Origin: Megachile rotundata
Taxonomy: Eukaryota; Arthropoda; Insecta; Hymenoptera; Megachilidae
Assembly: GCF_050947335.1 (NCBI RefSeq)
Contig: NC_134993.1
Span: 10,726,001 to 10,790,000, forward strand
DNA: 64,000 nucleotides
Reading direction: 5' to 3'
Shown: piece after piece, positions 48,545 to 62,700 of the stretch
How the letters are laid out: each line of letters starts with the position of its first letter
Position numbering within the stretch: position 1 is the first letter of the stretch
The notes under the pieces: model-generated
What the model was told of the DNA's origin: nothing
The model's database searches: none
Seen by the model: only the letters and a program-made list of their open reading frames with translations
Translations under genes and position numbers: made by a program

Positions 48545-51500
48545 ATGGCTGAACAATTAATAAATGAATTGGAAAAAGCAGCTGAAGTGATTTTGGTAAA
48601 TTAAGGTTTTCTAACGTATTTCAATACCTCTGTGAAGGTTATAATAATATTTTGTAAACAAATTGCGCACGATAATACAATATAAAAGTATTGTAGAATG
48701 AAATAAACATTACAGTAAAAATTTAATGTAATAGAAAAGAAAATTGAAAGAACCAGGACTTAATGTTTAATCTTTAATGTTTTGAAATATGAATTTGTAT
48801 TTAATTACAATATTTCTAATTGTATTGTAACCAAAATATAATTTATTTGGATTAAAAAATTATTCACTGTTTTCTTTTTTTAATTATATATATAATATAT
48901 GTGTGGGTGTTTTGTGTATTTGAGATATTTATAAATTTGTCAGTTGTAATTATGATTAATATTTTTCAGAACATTAGGAACATAAATATTCATTTCTTGA
49001 AATGTTTTCTTTAATAATTACATTTTATTTTTAGGCACCACCAAACTTAATTTCGGTACAACAACGTCAGTCTGCTGAACAAGTTTTTTTAAGTTTTCGA
49101 AAAACTAACTGTCCTTATGAACTTTGTCGACAAATTTTGGAAACCAATACAAATGATTATATTCTTTTTGAAGCAGCTGATTTAATCAAAATAGCATTAG
49201 TACGAGAATGGTCAACATTATCAAAATCAGATATTTCTTCTTTAAAAGAGTATCTTTTCCATTATATTATAAGCAAACCAAATTTAGCTGCTTATATCAG
49301 GGCAGTCATATCACAAATAATTGCAATTATAATCAAAAGAGGCAGCATAGATGATGGTGGACAGGAACGGCAACATATGTTAGACAAACTTGAAAACATG
49401 ATAATGACTGCTAACTTACCACAAGTAAATAAGATTAATAAATATTATTACTTTAATAAAAAAAATTTCGTATGTTATGTTTTATAATATTTACAGAAAC
49501 TTTTAGCATGTAATCTTATTTCCGTAATAATACAAGAATATGCATTCAATTGCAAAACTTCAAACATATATTTACCATTGGAAGCACACATTGAACTTAA
49601 AAGACAATTCCAACCTGACTTGAAAAGGATTTTTAAATTTTCTATGAGAATAGTTGAAGAGTTAATTAAAAAAGATTTACAGGAAGATAGTATAGCTCTT
49701 CTTAAACAGTTACTTCCAATTTTGGAGGATATACTTTCTTGGCCATTTTTGAACAAATCTTTTCATATCCTTTCAATAGTACAATATATTATTTAATGTT
49801 TACCATATGTAAATATTAATTTATTATTTTTGGTTTTAATCCCTTAACTCCATTGCACCATATATAATGACATTTATTTCCGAAGTTGATTGTCATACAT
49901 TGAATTTACCTGAAGAGTGGGAAGATGTACTTTTACTTCCAAGTGTATTGGATCTGTTTTTTACACTGTATTGGAAAGTGCGAGAGTATCCACAATTAAC
50001 TTACCATGCAAGAGCATGTTTAGGTCAGTTAGCAAATGTAAATACTGCAACAGATTCTAAAACAGTACAGTACGTCTCTAATTATATGGAGAGATTTTTA
50101 AAATTTGTAACAAGCGTTGATATCATCGACCAAGAAGCAGTTGGAATTGCTAATATAGTAAAAGAACTGATAATTTTTCAAACTAAATATTTATCTGAAG
50201 ATATTATCAAATTGCTTTTGGAACAATTATCGCGATTAACATACCTATTTTTGGAAAGTGCAGCACAAGAAAAATCGGTAAGTACTATTATGTGTAATCC
50301 TAAATTTCATATTTCATATTAGTGTGATTACTATAAAATATTTATTGCAGTTAGCAGTTGACGAATCTTTATACATGGAAGCTTTAAATGCTTTGTTTGA
50401 TTCGTGGCTGTATATTTTGTCTGAGAAAAATCAACAAAGTTTTGATTTTTGTAAACAAAGTTTCATTCAAATATTTGATACATATCTTCGATATCGTTTA
50501 GCACCACCGGAAGGTATAAGAAATATTGAAGAAAAGTCTCTTGAAAAGGAAGAACAAGATTGTGAAGAGAGTGATAGGATCAGATTTAAGGACCATTTAC
50601 AAATAATGGGTAAATTTTACAGATACGTACACCATGTATGCATATACTTCTGTTATAAAAAAACTGCTTTTCATCTCAGGACTTATTGGAAGACAAATAC
50701 TACATCATTCTCTTCCACTGTTGGCACAATTAATAGAAAATCGTATATCTAAAATGCGTGAAAATTTTAATATGTTAGTGGGACGGACTGAATCATTAGA
50801 AAATAGTTGTATGATTAATTTGTATGAAGATATACATTGGTTAGTGCTTATAATAGGTAATATACTTTGTATGGAATCTGAAGGTGAAATTGCTTTGATA
50901 CCTTCTGAAATAATTACTTATGATAGAGAACAGGTTTGTACATAAAGTATGAATATAAAGAATTGTAATTAACAATTAAAAATTTACATAATCATAATAA
51001 AGAAAAGGATTTATATAATAATATTTTTTAGGCACAAGAAGGAAAGGTTGATGTAAACCTTACGCTACAATTCTTAGCATCTTCAGACAATATATCATCA
51101 GATATTAATATTAATACTGAATCAATAGATCATGTCATACGCTTAATTGCTGACGTATTTCGTTTGTGTGCTATAGAGAAAACTGCAATATCTATTCATT
51201 TAGACAGTATGTTAAGTCCTGAATTAAGTTGTACCATAACATGGTTTTTATGTAAATTATCTCTTAATTACCTGCCACTGGTAGAAAGTCATTATCTTGA
51301 AATACCTCCTATATTTATAAAAGCATTTGGAGATACGCCTGGTGTATCATGGATTGTTAACTTTTTGATAGAAAAAGTAGAATTCAATATAAGCACCTTT
51401 AAGAGTGAGCCAGCATTAATGACTGAAACTATTAACTTGTTATTATCACTCGTCAAATCACCAAAGAGGTATGTGAAAACACTGATATCATAATTAATAA

Positions 51501-53198
51501 ATATTGATTAAAACGATGATTTCAGAGCCAGTTACGTCTTGAAGTCTGAACGATTTGGAAGTATTGTAAATTTAGCAACAAAAGAGCAATATGACCTCCC
51601 ACGGTTAGTTAAAAGAGGATTAATGCAAGCAGCAGGTCAAATTGTTTCTGCAGCTCAAGATACGAATACAAAACATTCTTATTGGAATCAGATTTTACAA
51701 CCATTATTAAATAAATTGCCTCTAAAGCAACTTACCACAGATGAAAAATTTTTGCAATCTTATCATCGAGAGGATGTTAAAATGCAAGTTATGGATATTT
51801 TGGATCGTCTTATTGGTAAAATGTTTCAAACCTTTTTATGTTGTTAATATTTTATTTCTGAAAGCCTCAGTTAAGTATGTTAAAATGTAGTCTAATATTT
51901 TGAAAAGCCATAATATAGCATTGAAGTGTTCTAATATTATGATAGGAGTTGGACAAGGTACGAAACAGGAAAATTCGGAATTGCTGTTGCAACATATATA
52001 TCCACTGTTGCGCGAACTTCCAAATTTATTATCATTGTATCATAATTATCACGAAGTAATGGAATTAATTTTCGAGTTGCTCTGTGTATATACAAAAGAA
52101 AGTGAAGCCCTTTATTACTTATCACAGGTAAAGTTACTTTTAACATGTGCTTGTCACACTAGTATATTCTTTCATTTATTTAATTAGAAATACTCTATAA
52201 TGAAACTTTCAGTGGTTTCAGCATAGTAGTCAGCATGTTAATTGTGATACTTTAAATTTGTATGCAATTATATTTTCAGACTGAGGCTGCACAGATGTAT
52301 GAAATATGTTTACGCACAATACAAAATTACACACATTTCAATTCAAACCGAAGAACTGCAAGCACAACTGCAGAAGATGATAACTATGAGGATATTATGT
52401 TACTAATGCATCTGTTAATGAATCTTAACGAAATATTTAACAGAGATGCAATAGATGCTTTTCTCTGTGGTGCAAGTATGTTTGTGCCTATAATGACTAT
52501 AGACTTATTAAAGTTTCCTTTATTATGTTCGCAGTAAGTACCTATTCAAATTTAGCGTAACTCATTAATATCTTTCATAACTGACGCACAACATTTTACA
52601 GATATTTTAAAATGGTAATATCATTTTGTAAACTAGCTCCTGAAAAAGTACTCAATTTATCTCCTGAATTATTACAACGACTTTTAGCAGCAATAGAATC
52701 AGGTTTATTTAATTTTGGTGATCTTGTGTCTATGATATGTTGCGATATTATTGAACTCTTAGCAATTCAGGTTTACAAAGACAACTCAAGTGGGCGACCA
52801 CGAAATCTTGTAATGCTACCGTTTTTAAATGTGAGTTATCATTTAAGATCAGTGTCTTTGCAGCTTTATATTTATTGTAATTTATTGTAATTTATTGTAA
52901 TTTATTTTAGGTACTTATTAATGCTTTTTGGTCTCAAGAAATTAACTCTGATCTTGTACCATGCATGGGTGGCCCATTTTACTATTTAATATGTTGTTAT
53001 CAAGACGAGTATCAGCGGATTGTACAGAATATTTTATCAAGTCAAATGGATCAACAAAATGCGCAAAGACTAGCTAATGCCTTTATACAATTAACTGAAA
53101 ATATACAATTGGACGCTAGCTGTATGAATAAACTCCAATTCGAACAAAATTTTGATAAATTCACTATTAATGTACGTGGTTTTCTAATGGTTAAATAA
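48545..53198 (+). CDS. XPO4: exportin-4
   Basis: Karyopherin of the importin-beta superfamily; with RanGTP it exports eIF5A and SMAD3 from the nucleus and also mediates some import. Exons: 48545-48595, 49035-49424, 49497-49764, 49859-50277, 50351-50609, 50680-50933, 51032-51468, 51526-51815, 51946-52127, 52280-52533, 52602-52830 and 52911-53198. These give 1,106 residues (human 1,151) with every phase consistent. Conserved blocks include PNLISVQQRQSAEQVFLSFR, LFEAADLIKIALVREW, EDILSWPF, PLLAQLIENRISKM, LYEDIHWLVLI and LLKFPLLCSQYFKMVISFC, ending in FLMVK like the human protein. The protein is made of helical HEAT repeats throughout. Intron 3 is AT-AC and not GT-AG (separate entry). An AATAAA overlaps the stop codon, and 10-bp repeats (tttattgtaa) precede the last acceptor. 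Confidence 0.95.
49765..49858 (+). other. U12-type AT-AC intron of exportin-4
   Basis: With ordinary sites the frame breaks here. Cutting a 94-nt intron that starts ATATCCTTT and ends GCAC restores it after codon 236: ...LNKSF joins PYIMTF, matching the ...HYIAMF position in human exportin-4. The 5' site equals the minor-spliceosome consensus (ATATCCTTT). A branch-site match (CCCTTAACT, 49841-49849) places the branch adenosine 11-12 nt from the end, as U12 introns require. There is no polypyrimidine tract typical of U2 introns. Confidence 0.88.
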
Positions 53199-56100
53199 AA
53201 TGTATTTTTTTCTTTAACCCATGAAAATATATTTTTAAACGTAAAATGCGGGTACCCTTATAGAAGGAATTCGTTAAGCATGTAAGCTTTTTATTGACCG
53301 ATTTATTACACGTTACCACTTACAGTGAGTCTAGCGAAAAATCGAATAATTATAATAATAATAATTAATACAAGTTACAGCATCGATGCATGTTTCTCAT
53401 AGCAAACGATCAAAAACGAAAATGTTTTTGCAATAGATTTTTAGTTACCTTACAAACAAGTACATGAACTTACATACTTGGTACAGATTAAATCATCGTT
53501 AGCCATTCTTCGTACGCCTTCGAATGATCTTCGACACTTGACAAAATTGTTACGTTAATATTAAATTTATTTATATATTTATATAATATACTTTATCTGT
53601 ATAAGATATATATATAAGCAAACATGCCTTTCGCACTGTCCCTTTCGCACTCACTCTCTCACAGTGCACAAGCACTAATTCATTCTCTCCCTTTTACTTC
53701 CTCCTTTATCTCTCTTTAATTCTGTATTTTGACTCCTAATAACAACAATGATTATTAATCTTACCAATGACGCTTTGCATTTTTTTTTCATCTGCAACGC
53801 TCGTATCATTTTTCTTTGTTTCCATTCACTTTCGTGTCTCCTTAACTTTACTCCCCCTTACTTTCCAATTTCTTCGTCCTTTTCTATAATAATAAATTAA
53901 GACTTTAACCCCCTGAAGCAACGTTTCTTTTTGCTTCGTGTTGCTTACTCTGTTCATTATTAGTACAAGAACTAAATAATAACTAATACGATGGAAAATG
54001 TAAATACTATTGTAAGTTCGATAAATGTATTATGCGCTTGTATTATTTTTTTAAGTTTCTTTCTTATGCATTAAAAAAAATGAACAATTTGATTATGCAT
54101 AGATTATTTTTGTTTTATCGTGTAAAAGCGCATCTCGTAAGTCTTCAGTTTAATTCTATATTTGTTAAAGTACAATTATTTTATAGATATACAATAAACA
54201 TCTTAGAAAATATCAATGCACAGAGAGTATACCTCTTATATCGTTCAGTTCACATGTTTAATGTGCCTTTTGTCGGTAGTTATGAATATTATAATTCTTA
54301 TATTAACCTCTTATATTTATCTTACATGGATTTTTCCACCCCTATGTTTCAATAGGATTTGGAGTCTTTTTGGTACATTATTAAACACGAATAACAATCT
54401 AGCAATACTATAGCTGAGTTATTTCTTGATAAATAAATAATTAAGGCTAAATAATATTGCATAGTTTCATAGATCAAAGGATGAGAAATCTATTTAAATA
54501 TCAACCCATATTGCACTCTTTTTTTATTCCAAAGAGATCATGAATCTGATAATCAGATTTCTATTCCCTTACACAAAATCAATGAATTAAATGTAATTAT
54601 AAATTATTTCTCATGGTGAAACAAATCTTAACAAAATAATTAATATTCTCATAATAGTATTATATACTGTTTCTCATTATTCTGCAACACCAATTACTAT
54701 TTATTTCAATAAGAGAATTTAAGTAACAATATGAATAAAATATAAAATTAAATTACCCCTGTAATACAATGGTAAATAATAGTTGTACTTTGAATCGTAT
54801 AGCAACTATCCACGCGAAAACTTGCGGTCATTAAATACAATATGCACTTGGCAATGTTAAGTAAATGCATTGACAATTCCAATTTACAATTATGAATAAT
54901 CACGATATAGCCGTGGTAGCCTGAACGATGGGGTACAATCACGAATCTGGATACTATGGTTACAAGTACATAACATAAGACAAAATTAATAATATACAAA
55001 ATTTAACTAACTACAATAAATACTACAAGATAAATATTATATATTAAAAGTAGTAAAGAAATTACTAATTTCTCGTCCAATTGTTTTGTCTGAATATTTG
55101 CTTCAAAGGGTTAAACGCCGAGTGCGTACAACTTATCAGATTATTACGGTCTCGTTCTTTCTCGATACGTGTCATTAACAAAATAAAACTATCATATTCT
55201 ACAACAGTTAGTAAGCAAAAACGGTAACAGGAGCGGGGCATACATATTGTAGGCCACCGCATATAAAATGACCGAGAAAATAAACCGCCTCGAAACTTGC
55301 AAGTTTATCTACTCTGGTATCCGGTAGATACCTGGTAATCGTTTCTCTCGAATCTTTGGTATATGTTGAAATAAGTTAATTTAAAAAATGGACACTTCAA
55401 ATTAACCAAACTAACAATAAGATACATGTTTGCATTAAGAAACATTCTAGAATAAAGATTCCCAAAATGTGGACCCATTGAGGAAGTGTTAAATATTAAA
55501 ATGTAAAAAGTTTTCATATTTCTTTTGAGATAAAATCTCCAAACACCTAAATTCACAAATTTTCAAATTCTAATATTAAAAGATTTTCAAAATTCTAAAT
55601 TCTTAAATTTCAAATTCCCAAGTTTCTCTCAGCACTTTTGAATTTAAAAAATGTAGAATTCTAAAAAGTAACACAAAAGTCCCAATTAATAATTGTGGCC
55701 CACAAGATTTTAGAAAACCCTGTCCTAGAAACTTATAATAAATAATACTGTAATCTATTCCTAAGTTGTAAAAATATTCCTTTGAAACCGAAACCCGTTT
55801 CCTTGTTCGAATACTGATCTACAGTAAGAATAGAAATTCGAGTCACGAAACCAACTGTGGCTTCAATAATCCTACTTAGTCAAGTATTCGTTCTTCGAGG
55901 CGTATAACGTTACGCAACACGAAACAAAGGACTAAAGGATTATCAAACAAATCGCTAACAATTATTCAACGATTACCGTGTTTACAATTCGTTCGAAATA
56001 ATCCGCAATCCATACCCACAGATTGGGTATAGAATTTTCCAGGCATGAACACACAGAAATTCATAATCTCGCTACTGCTCCCTCCCTTTCCGTTCTCTCC

Positions 56101-56728
56101 CTCTCTTTCTTACTTCCTCGCGCGCCATCATCTTCTCTTTTTTATGTAATTATACCTAACAATGTGTATCTCTTGCCGTAGTCCTCTATGATCGTCTTAG
56201 GAATGTTTTATTTAGGCATAAATACGTTCCTTTTCGCCTTACGCGTTCCACGCTTCGCACGACCGACTAATATCGAGAAATTTGAATATACATATTGTAA
56301 GAGTGAGAATCGCGGGCTCCATTAGTCTCGTCAACGTTTCAACACGTTTCAGGCTACGAAACGAACGGAGAGACTCTGTCATCGGAGTTCGCGATTACGG
56401 AAAGTAATTAGTTTTATAAATGCGTTCAATTTTTTTGTCGACTCGTTTCGAAATACGAACGCTTCGTATTGTTAGCGTTTCTCTGTTCGGTCGTCAGGCA
56501 TAAAAGGGTTGGCGGTCATTAAATTAGACGTGGCGACATATTAATCGGCGGCCATCGAAGCTAGTAACCGATCAATAATACGCTTTCCCGAGCCGTTTAA
56601 TAATCGAAGACTACCGAAAATCGAAAGCTATAAAGATCATGGGACTTGAAGGCCGAGTGCGACCAGCATAGCATTTTCTCGGAGGCTTTCGTAATGACGC
56701 TTGTTACCTCGGCCAACGAGTCGACCAC
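53199..56728. other. 3' flanks of convergent exportin-4 and unc-104
   Basis: No coding exon. The right part (about 55.8-56.7 kb) is less AT-rich and probably long 3' UTR of unc-104, with minus-strand AATAAA signals at several places, for example near 56,209. Pyrimidine-rich runs (53.63-53.9 kb; 56.08-56.14 kb) and short AT repeats occur. No RNA gene was recognised. Confidence 0.4.
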
Positions 56729-59700
56729 TCACTTATTTTGGTTCGACTGTTGATCTATCGGTGGAGCTAGACCAACTGGCGATGCGTTAATCAGGTTCGT
56801 AGCTGTGGGTCCTTTGCGCGCTAATTTTGACCTGTAAACAGTTTTAGCTTCATTAGTCATCCGTCTAGTTCTACCGCTTCAAGTGACTGCAAGGTTACAG
56901 ATTACATACCTGATTTGACCAGCGAGTAAAGGATTAATTGCATATAACCAGTCGTAAACCTCTTTATCCCCTAAAGTTTGCAGCAAATACCCTCGGTGTT
57001 TTGTAACAACACTAAAAGGAACATTACTATTAGTATATGTAGAAAATTTCTCATAATGAAATCTAATAGTGTATATGCAACTACAGCCTAAGTTGCCAAT
57101 CCACTAATTTACCTGAAAGTATTTGGTACTTTCACCATAGCTAATTGATCTTCAGAGTATTCAACTTGAGCAGTAGCTAAATTGATAAGAGCCCTCTCAA
57201 CTGGATCTTTTTCTTCTCGGAAGATTAAAACGTAGGGTCGTCGTACAGCCTAACAAACAACTTGATATAGACATCTAAGTGTATACATATACTTAATTAA
57301 TAATGTATAATACATACAACCCAGCGTTTCTTCCAACCGTTGGTCTTGTGTTCGAGAACATTTAGATAACCTTTTCTAGCGATAACCGGACTAATGCGAA
57401 TTTCTTCGACTTCCGGCACGTAGAGCACCAGATTCTCTTTGGATGGGGAAGATGAACCTAACGGAGCGGGCGCTACGGTACACGTTTGGTTGGCAGATTC
57501 GCTTGCTAATATGCTCTCCTGCAGTTCCTGCAGTCTAGCCCTCTCCGGTGAACTCAACCTAAGGATGCACGACTTAGACCTGCTCCATACTATTATACCA
57601 GCAGCCTGCAAGTAACACTCCAGCATCACCCTGACCGTGTCCGAACGTGCTGGCGGTTGTCTTTCACTCGAGCGTCTCGAGTTGTCGTCTATCAGTTCTC
57701 AAAATAGACATCAAGCGCAAGTAATTCGTAGAAGCTGATTGCGCTAAAAGCGCGATAGTCAACTCGGCGAAGCTGTTCAACTTTGCGTGATAAATTTCAA
57801 TTTCAAAAGCAAATGTGGAAGTTCAATTTGATTTTTATCAAAGTTTGCGAAATTTTGTTTTCCGAAACCGGGAGGTTCGACTTTCAAATTGAATCGAATC
57901 TCGCTGTCTTCACTCGTTAATAATTTTTGGTCAAATTAGGGATGTGCGAGTAAATTTACTCAAGTCTACTTAACGTTGACTTAAGCCTACAACCTTGAAT
58001 ACCCACACATCTGTTCTGTACTTTTTTGCTATTGCTAAGCTAGTATTTCCACAATGTTCGACTACATAATTTAGCAGCGCTGAGTGAAGAACGGGAGTAT
58101 CGTTTTTCTTTGAATCTCGAAAACATCTATTTTTGCCATCAAGGTAAAATGATGCGACGAAGCGTGGACAACCGCTACTAGCAGGAGCACTCAGGCATGC
58201 GGGGAGGGTTACCTGCTCTAAGTAATCACTAGCTCTCTCGTATACTGACTCTTGGGACGAGGACGATATCACCGAAGACATCATGGATGTCGACATGTCA
58301 GCCATAGTGTCTTCTCCCGGTGAAACGTCAGAAAGTAGTATAGGTTCTTTATTCGGAATTCGACCTTGAATTAGCTTAATATATTTCGTGGCTAATTCTC
58401 TTTCCCTCTCAGTCATCTCCCATGGCTCATACACGTCTTTACTCGTTGAACGCTTTAGTTTGACTGGGCTGGCATGCGGTTCGTTTGTTGCTTTTGCCAT
58501 CATATTGCAAACTTCCTGTACCGATAACAGTAGCTTATAAATAATCCGTAGTACTACTTTAACACTTCATCTAAATTTTCTGAAGTATACCTTTTCGCTC
58601 TTGGTGAAATCGTGTGATATTTTATTGCAGAACGAAACCTTGTCTATGCCAAGCTTCTCTCGCAACAATAACGTGTGTCTCACTCTCTCTACTTCCTCTA
58701 ATCTCGTCAGCTTCTCCAGTTCCCACTGGTGATCAAATATCAAGCTATCTCCTCGAGGTCTCCATCCATGAAGATTCTCTTCCCCTCTCACGTACGTGGA
58801 GCTTGTATCCAACACACGGCGCTGTCGCCTTTGAACACCTGGAAAACAGTTGCGAAGGTGGGGTAGGTACCGAATGAAGAAGCGAATCGTCAGAAAGAAT
58901 GACGTATTTTAGCGAAATTCTAATTTTGTTCAAGTACAAACTGATAAAAGCGAAACGCAAGAAAGAAAATAGCCAATTCATCATGATATAATAGTCATCG
59001 AATATTGCAGTCTAAGGAACCACACGGAGCATTACTTCGATGCGATTTTACAGTTTAACGGCGACTATTATATCGACGGGAAGGGAAAGGGCAATGAGGG
59101 GACTACGCTAAGGGTAGCAAGACAAACCTGGGCTACCTGCTTCCGAAGAACGACGCAGCACCAGCTCGTAAACGCCGCTGAGTCTATTAGCTTCCTGATT
59201 GCGGTAGCTTCCGCTGAAGAGATGTTTCAGGGAACGTGGTCCTACTCTAGCGTCCCTGCCATAAATGATCATGCTTAGATCTTTGGTAATGATTGCTGGT
59301 CGTCCACAATTCTCCAGCTACAAAGAGGTACAACAATCAGAAATCCATGGATCAACAACTAGTAATAGATTCTGTAATCACCAGCATCCTATGACGTACT
59401 TCAAGATACGCAGAGATGGTCATGAATATTTGTTCTCCATACGCTGTCACTCTGTTAAGTAAGGCCGAGTTGTGAAGAGAGCTGTCCCACGCAGCCTCGA
59501 ATCTGAACATGCACCTATCGTCTCCGGGCACCTCCAAGTATTCTCCAGGGAACAGACCCAAGGAGAGCACCGACGAGTCGTTGTCCTCTTCCTCCGGTTC
59601 CGGTGTGTTCCTGATACGCCCTACGACCAACTCCCTCACATCCTTCCATCGTAATTCGGACGCTGGCTCATGAACGATAGTGATTCGGATGCGACGCTGA

Positions 59701-62700
59701 ATACCCTGGTGCAACAGGAAGAGTCCACGGCACGGCAGATCGTCGCTGTGGTCCACCACAGATGGCACGTACTCGCCGTTCGGTGCTAATTCGCAAATTT
59801 CGAACCATACTAACACGTCGTACTTGGCGTGCACGTGGGACGTGCTAGGCGATGGCAGAACGCTTCCGAATTTCGGGGAACGTACGGGTTGGCTGATCGG
59901 TATCGATGGAGGAAGCATCCTCTTCGGTGGTTGTCGTACGCTGCTTAACAAAGACGTTCATCGTGTCAAATGTATTTACACGAAATTAATATTTACAGTT
60001 TACTTACTATTCCAGTTTGGCGTCCTTGTGTAGAGGATGCTGCTGGTAGTGGCCGAATACCTCGAACACGATGGGTTGAGTTTTGAGGTATTCCAGGAAT
60101 GATTTTGTTACCGTGACGGTGATCTGAATAAGCAATGTAAAGGGTAAATGAACAAAGTATTGTATAGAGCTTGCAAGAAGCGTTTTAAATGAATTATGCA
60201 CTTGGGAAGACTCATATCCAAACAATCCAAATATACTTGTGATAAACATAACACAATGTGATACCTTAAACATTTGCAAATGTACAATTCATTTAAAACT
60301 GTATGACGTTAATTTTTAATGCAAGTAACCCACATTTTGCACATGATAAAATCCAGGTGGGTTTCCTTTTCCTGTGTTTTTCACCGGTTCCGTTGAAAAT
60401 GCTTCATCGTGTCGATGCAAGAAACTGCAGATAATAATTAATTATTAATGACATCATCTCTATCATTATGTAGCGAATTGATACGTACTTGAATTGACAG
60501 AAGATGTCGGCGTATTCGGTGGAGATACCCATCGCTTGCAGTACAGTTACCCTAAACGTGAATTCAGAGCCGAGTAACAAATGATCCGGTAGATCCTCCT
60601 CCTTCATGTCGCTGGAAACCGAACTATCGCCTCTGCCACTGTCGGCATCGCCAATATCGTCTTCTTCCTTTGTGTCCTTCTGCTCGTTGTGGCCTTCTAC
60701 GACGCGTTCTTCGTGCAGGAGGATTTGTCGATTCTTCTCGAGAGTTTGGGTCAATAATGTGTTACGTTTGTTCTGCTTCTGGTTGCCAAAGAGGTCGTCC
60801 TCGAAGGAGATTCTAGCGGACTGTCTGACGCCACTTGAGTATTCGCTGTTTTCCTCTTCTGGAACATGGGTTCGTTACGAAGAATCCTACGCCAAAATCT
60901 CGTCGAGCGATAACTTCATTTTTAGATAGGAGAAATTACTAACTTTTAGACTTGTCAGTCATCAGTCTACTTTAAAACATTTTTGTTCCAATAATAAATT
61001 ATTCAATTTTCAAATTACCTCACCCTGCTAAAATTACAATGAGATCTTAATTATCTTAAGTTTCAAATGTTGATGCTTGTTATTAAACTAATTTAAACTT
61101 ATATAAGTAAGGCTTATATTTATCGTTGCGTGTACTATTTATTTGGGCATGAATTGTCTTTACCCTACCGCCTTTATATAACAAGTCTCCCCTCAACCAG
61201 GTGAGGGTTAAATACATTCAAGGTCAGATAATAAAGAAAATATATAGACACTGATTACGTACCAACCACGGCTTGTACCGCTACACGCAAATAACCTTTC
61301 ACGTCTCCTTTTTCGTTGACTATCGCTACTTTGTGGATCAATGGTACTGGGTACATGAGATTGCTGAGATACACGAAAGACCTGTAACGATAAAGAAAAT
61401 TTCTTTAGTATGAGTTCATAGCAATTTTTATGAAAGCATTATAAATCTAAATTTACCTGCCAACCATTCGGAACCATGGGAAACGGTCGTAGAATGGATC
61501 ACCTCCAGTAATGGATTCGATATTGAAATCCGGAGAGGTAGGAGACAGTTCAGCTTCGTTATGATACATTTCTCGCATCAGTTCAAGTCTTTGTCTGCAC
61601 AAAAACGGAAACACATAATCCGTACGCTGTTCGGTTCAATATCCGTCGCCGATAAAGGACATAGTCGAACATCGTCAAAAAGCACAGTGAAGGACACTCG
61701 ATACATTAACATTCACGTTTTCGAAACATCGTGTGCGTTGTAGGCGTTCACATGTATCCAGAAATCGTATCTTGAAAATGTTCAAATAAAGGGACATTCA
61801 GCTTTACAAAATGCAATTCAACATTTCAACGTTGAAGCTCAAGGTTCTGTCCCTGTATTTTAATCTTAAAAGCTGTAGTACAGTGTTTTGCGGATATAAG
61901 CTATTGAAGTACGTGGTCTACGTGATTTTCGGTTAAACTTGTCGAAGTCATTATGCAATAATGCACCAAGAATGTGAGAGAATCAGTCGCGAGGAGCGCA
62001 CGTGTTCAGCGAGACACTATTGATACGTGTAGGAGGAGATGAACTCCAAAGGACATCTACACTATATAAGCGAAACGTGTGTGTGTTATACATAGACACT
62101 TCTAAAGATCCCTGAATCTTACATTATTATAAATATAGATTGCAATAGATAATCTATAGAAATTCCATATTTTTAGACTGTCCCTATCTTAGATTCTTTA
62201 TATCTATAGATATACGTATAAGTTATAAGTTAGTATATCTACATATATCTTTACATTCTTAGTGTTAACTTTCAGTAGCGCATTGTACAAAAAGAATGTC
62301 TACATTATCGTCAATTACAAGTTACAGCAATTCGAAGTACAAAAATAGAAAATCTACGTACACTAGTTTCTGAGTCGCTTTCTAATTTAATACGTTACAG
62401 TTATCAAATTAAACATAATACAATTTGATTCATATAAACTGTAACATATTAATTACAAAAAAGGAAAGAAGAACAAGGGTTGAAATGTTGTACTGATGAA
62501 TGCCAAGGAATAAACACGCTCGGCCATGCATAGTCCTTCGGTCGACGTGTCCGAATCGCCAGCACAATCACAAAGCAGAGGATTCGTTTGAAAAGACATT
62601 ATTCGAAGTCGAGACAGTGTATTAAAAAGAGAGCGGAAACGGTGAAAGACGAGATCAAGAGCGGCGTTTGAGAGCAATCCGTAAAATTTGAGGATGGGCG

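Noticed and set aside
49497..49870. Exportin-4 as a pseudogene or frameshifted gene because of an in-frame stop
   Set aside because: The AT-AC intron with matching 5' site, branch site and phase explains the break, and all other exons are intact.
58014..58212. Extension of the unc-104 exon past 58213
   Set aside because: The frame stays open, but a good donor (GAGCAG|gtaacc) in the right phase joins to 57605 and the extra residues match nothing in KIF1A.
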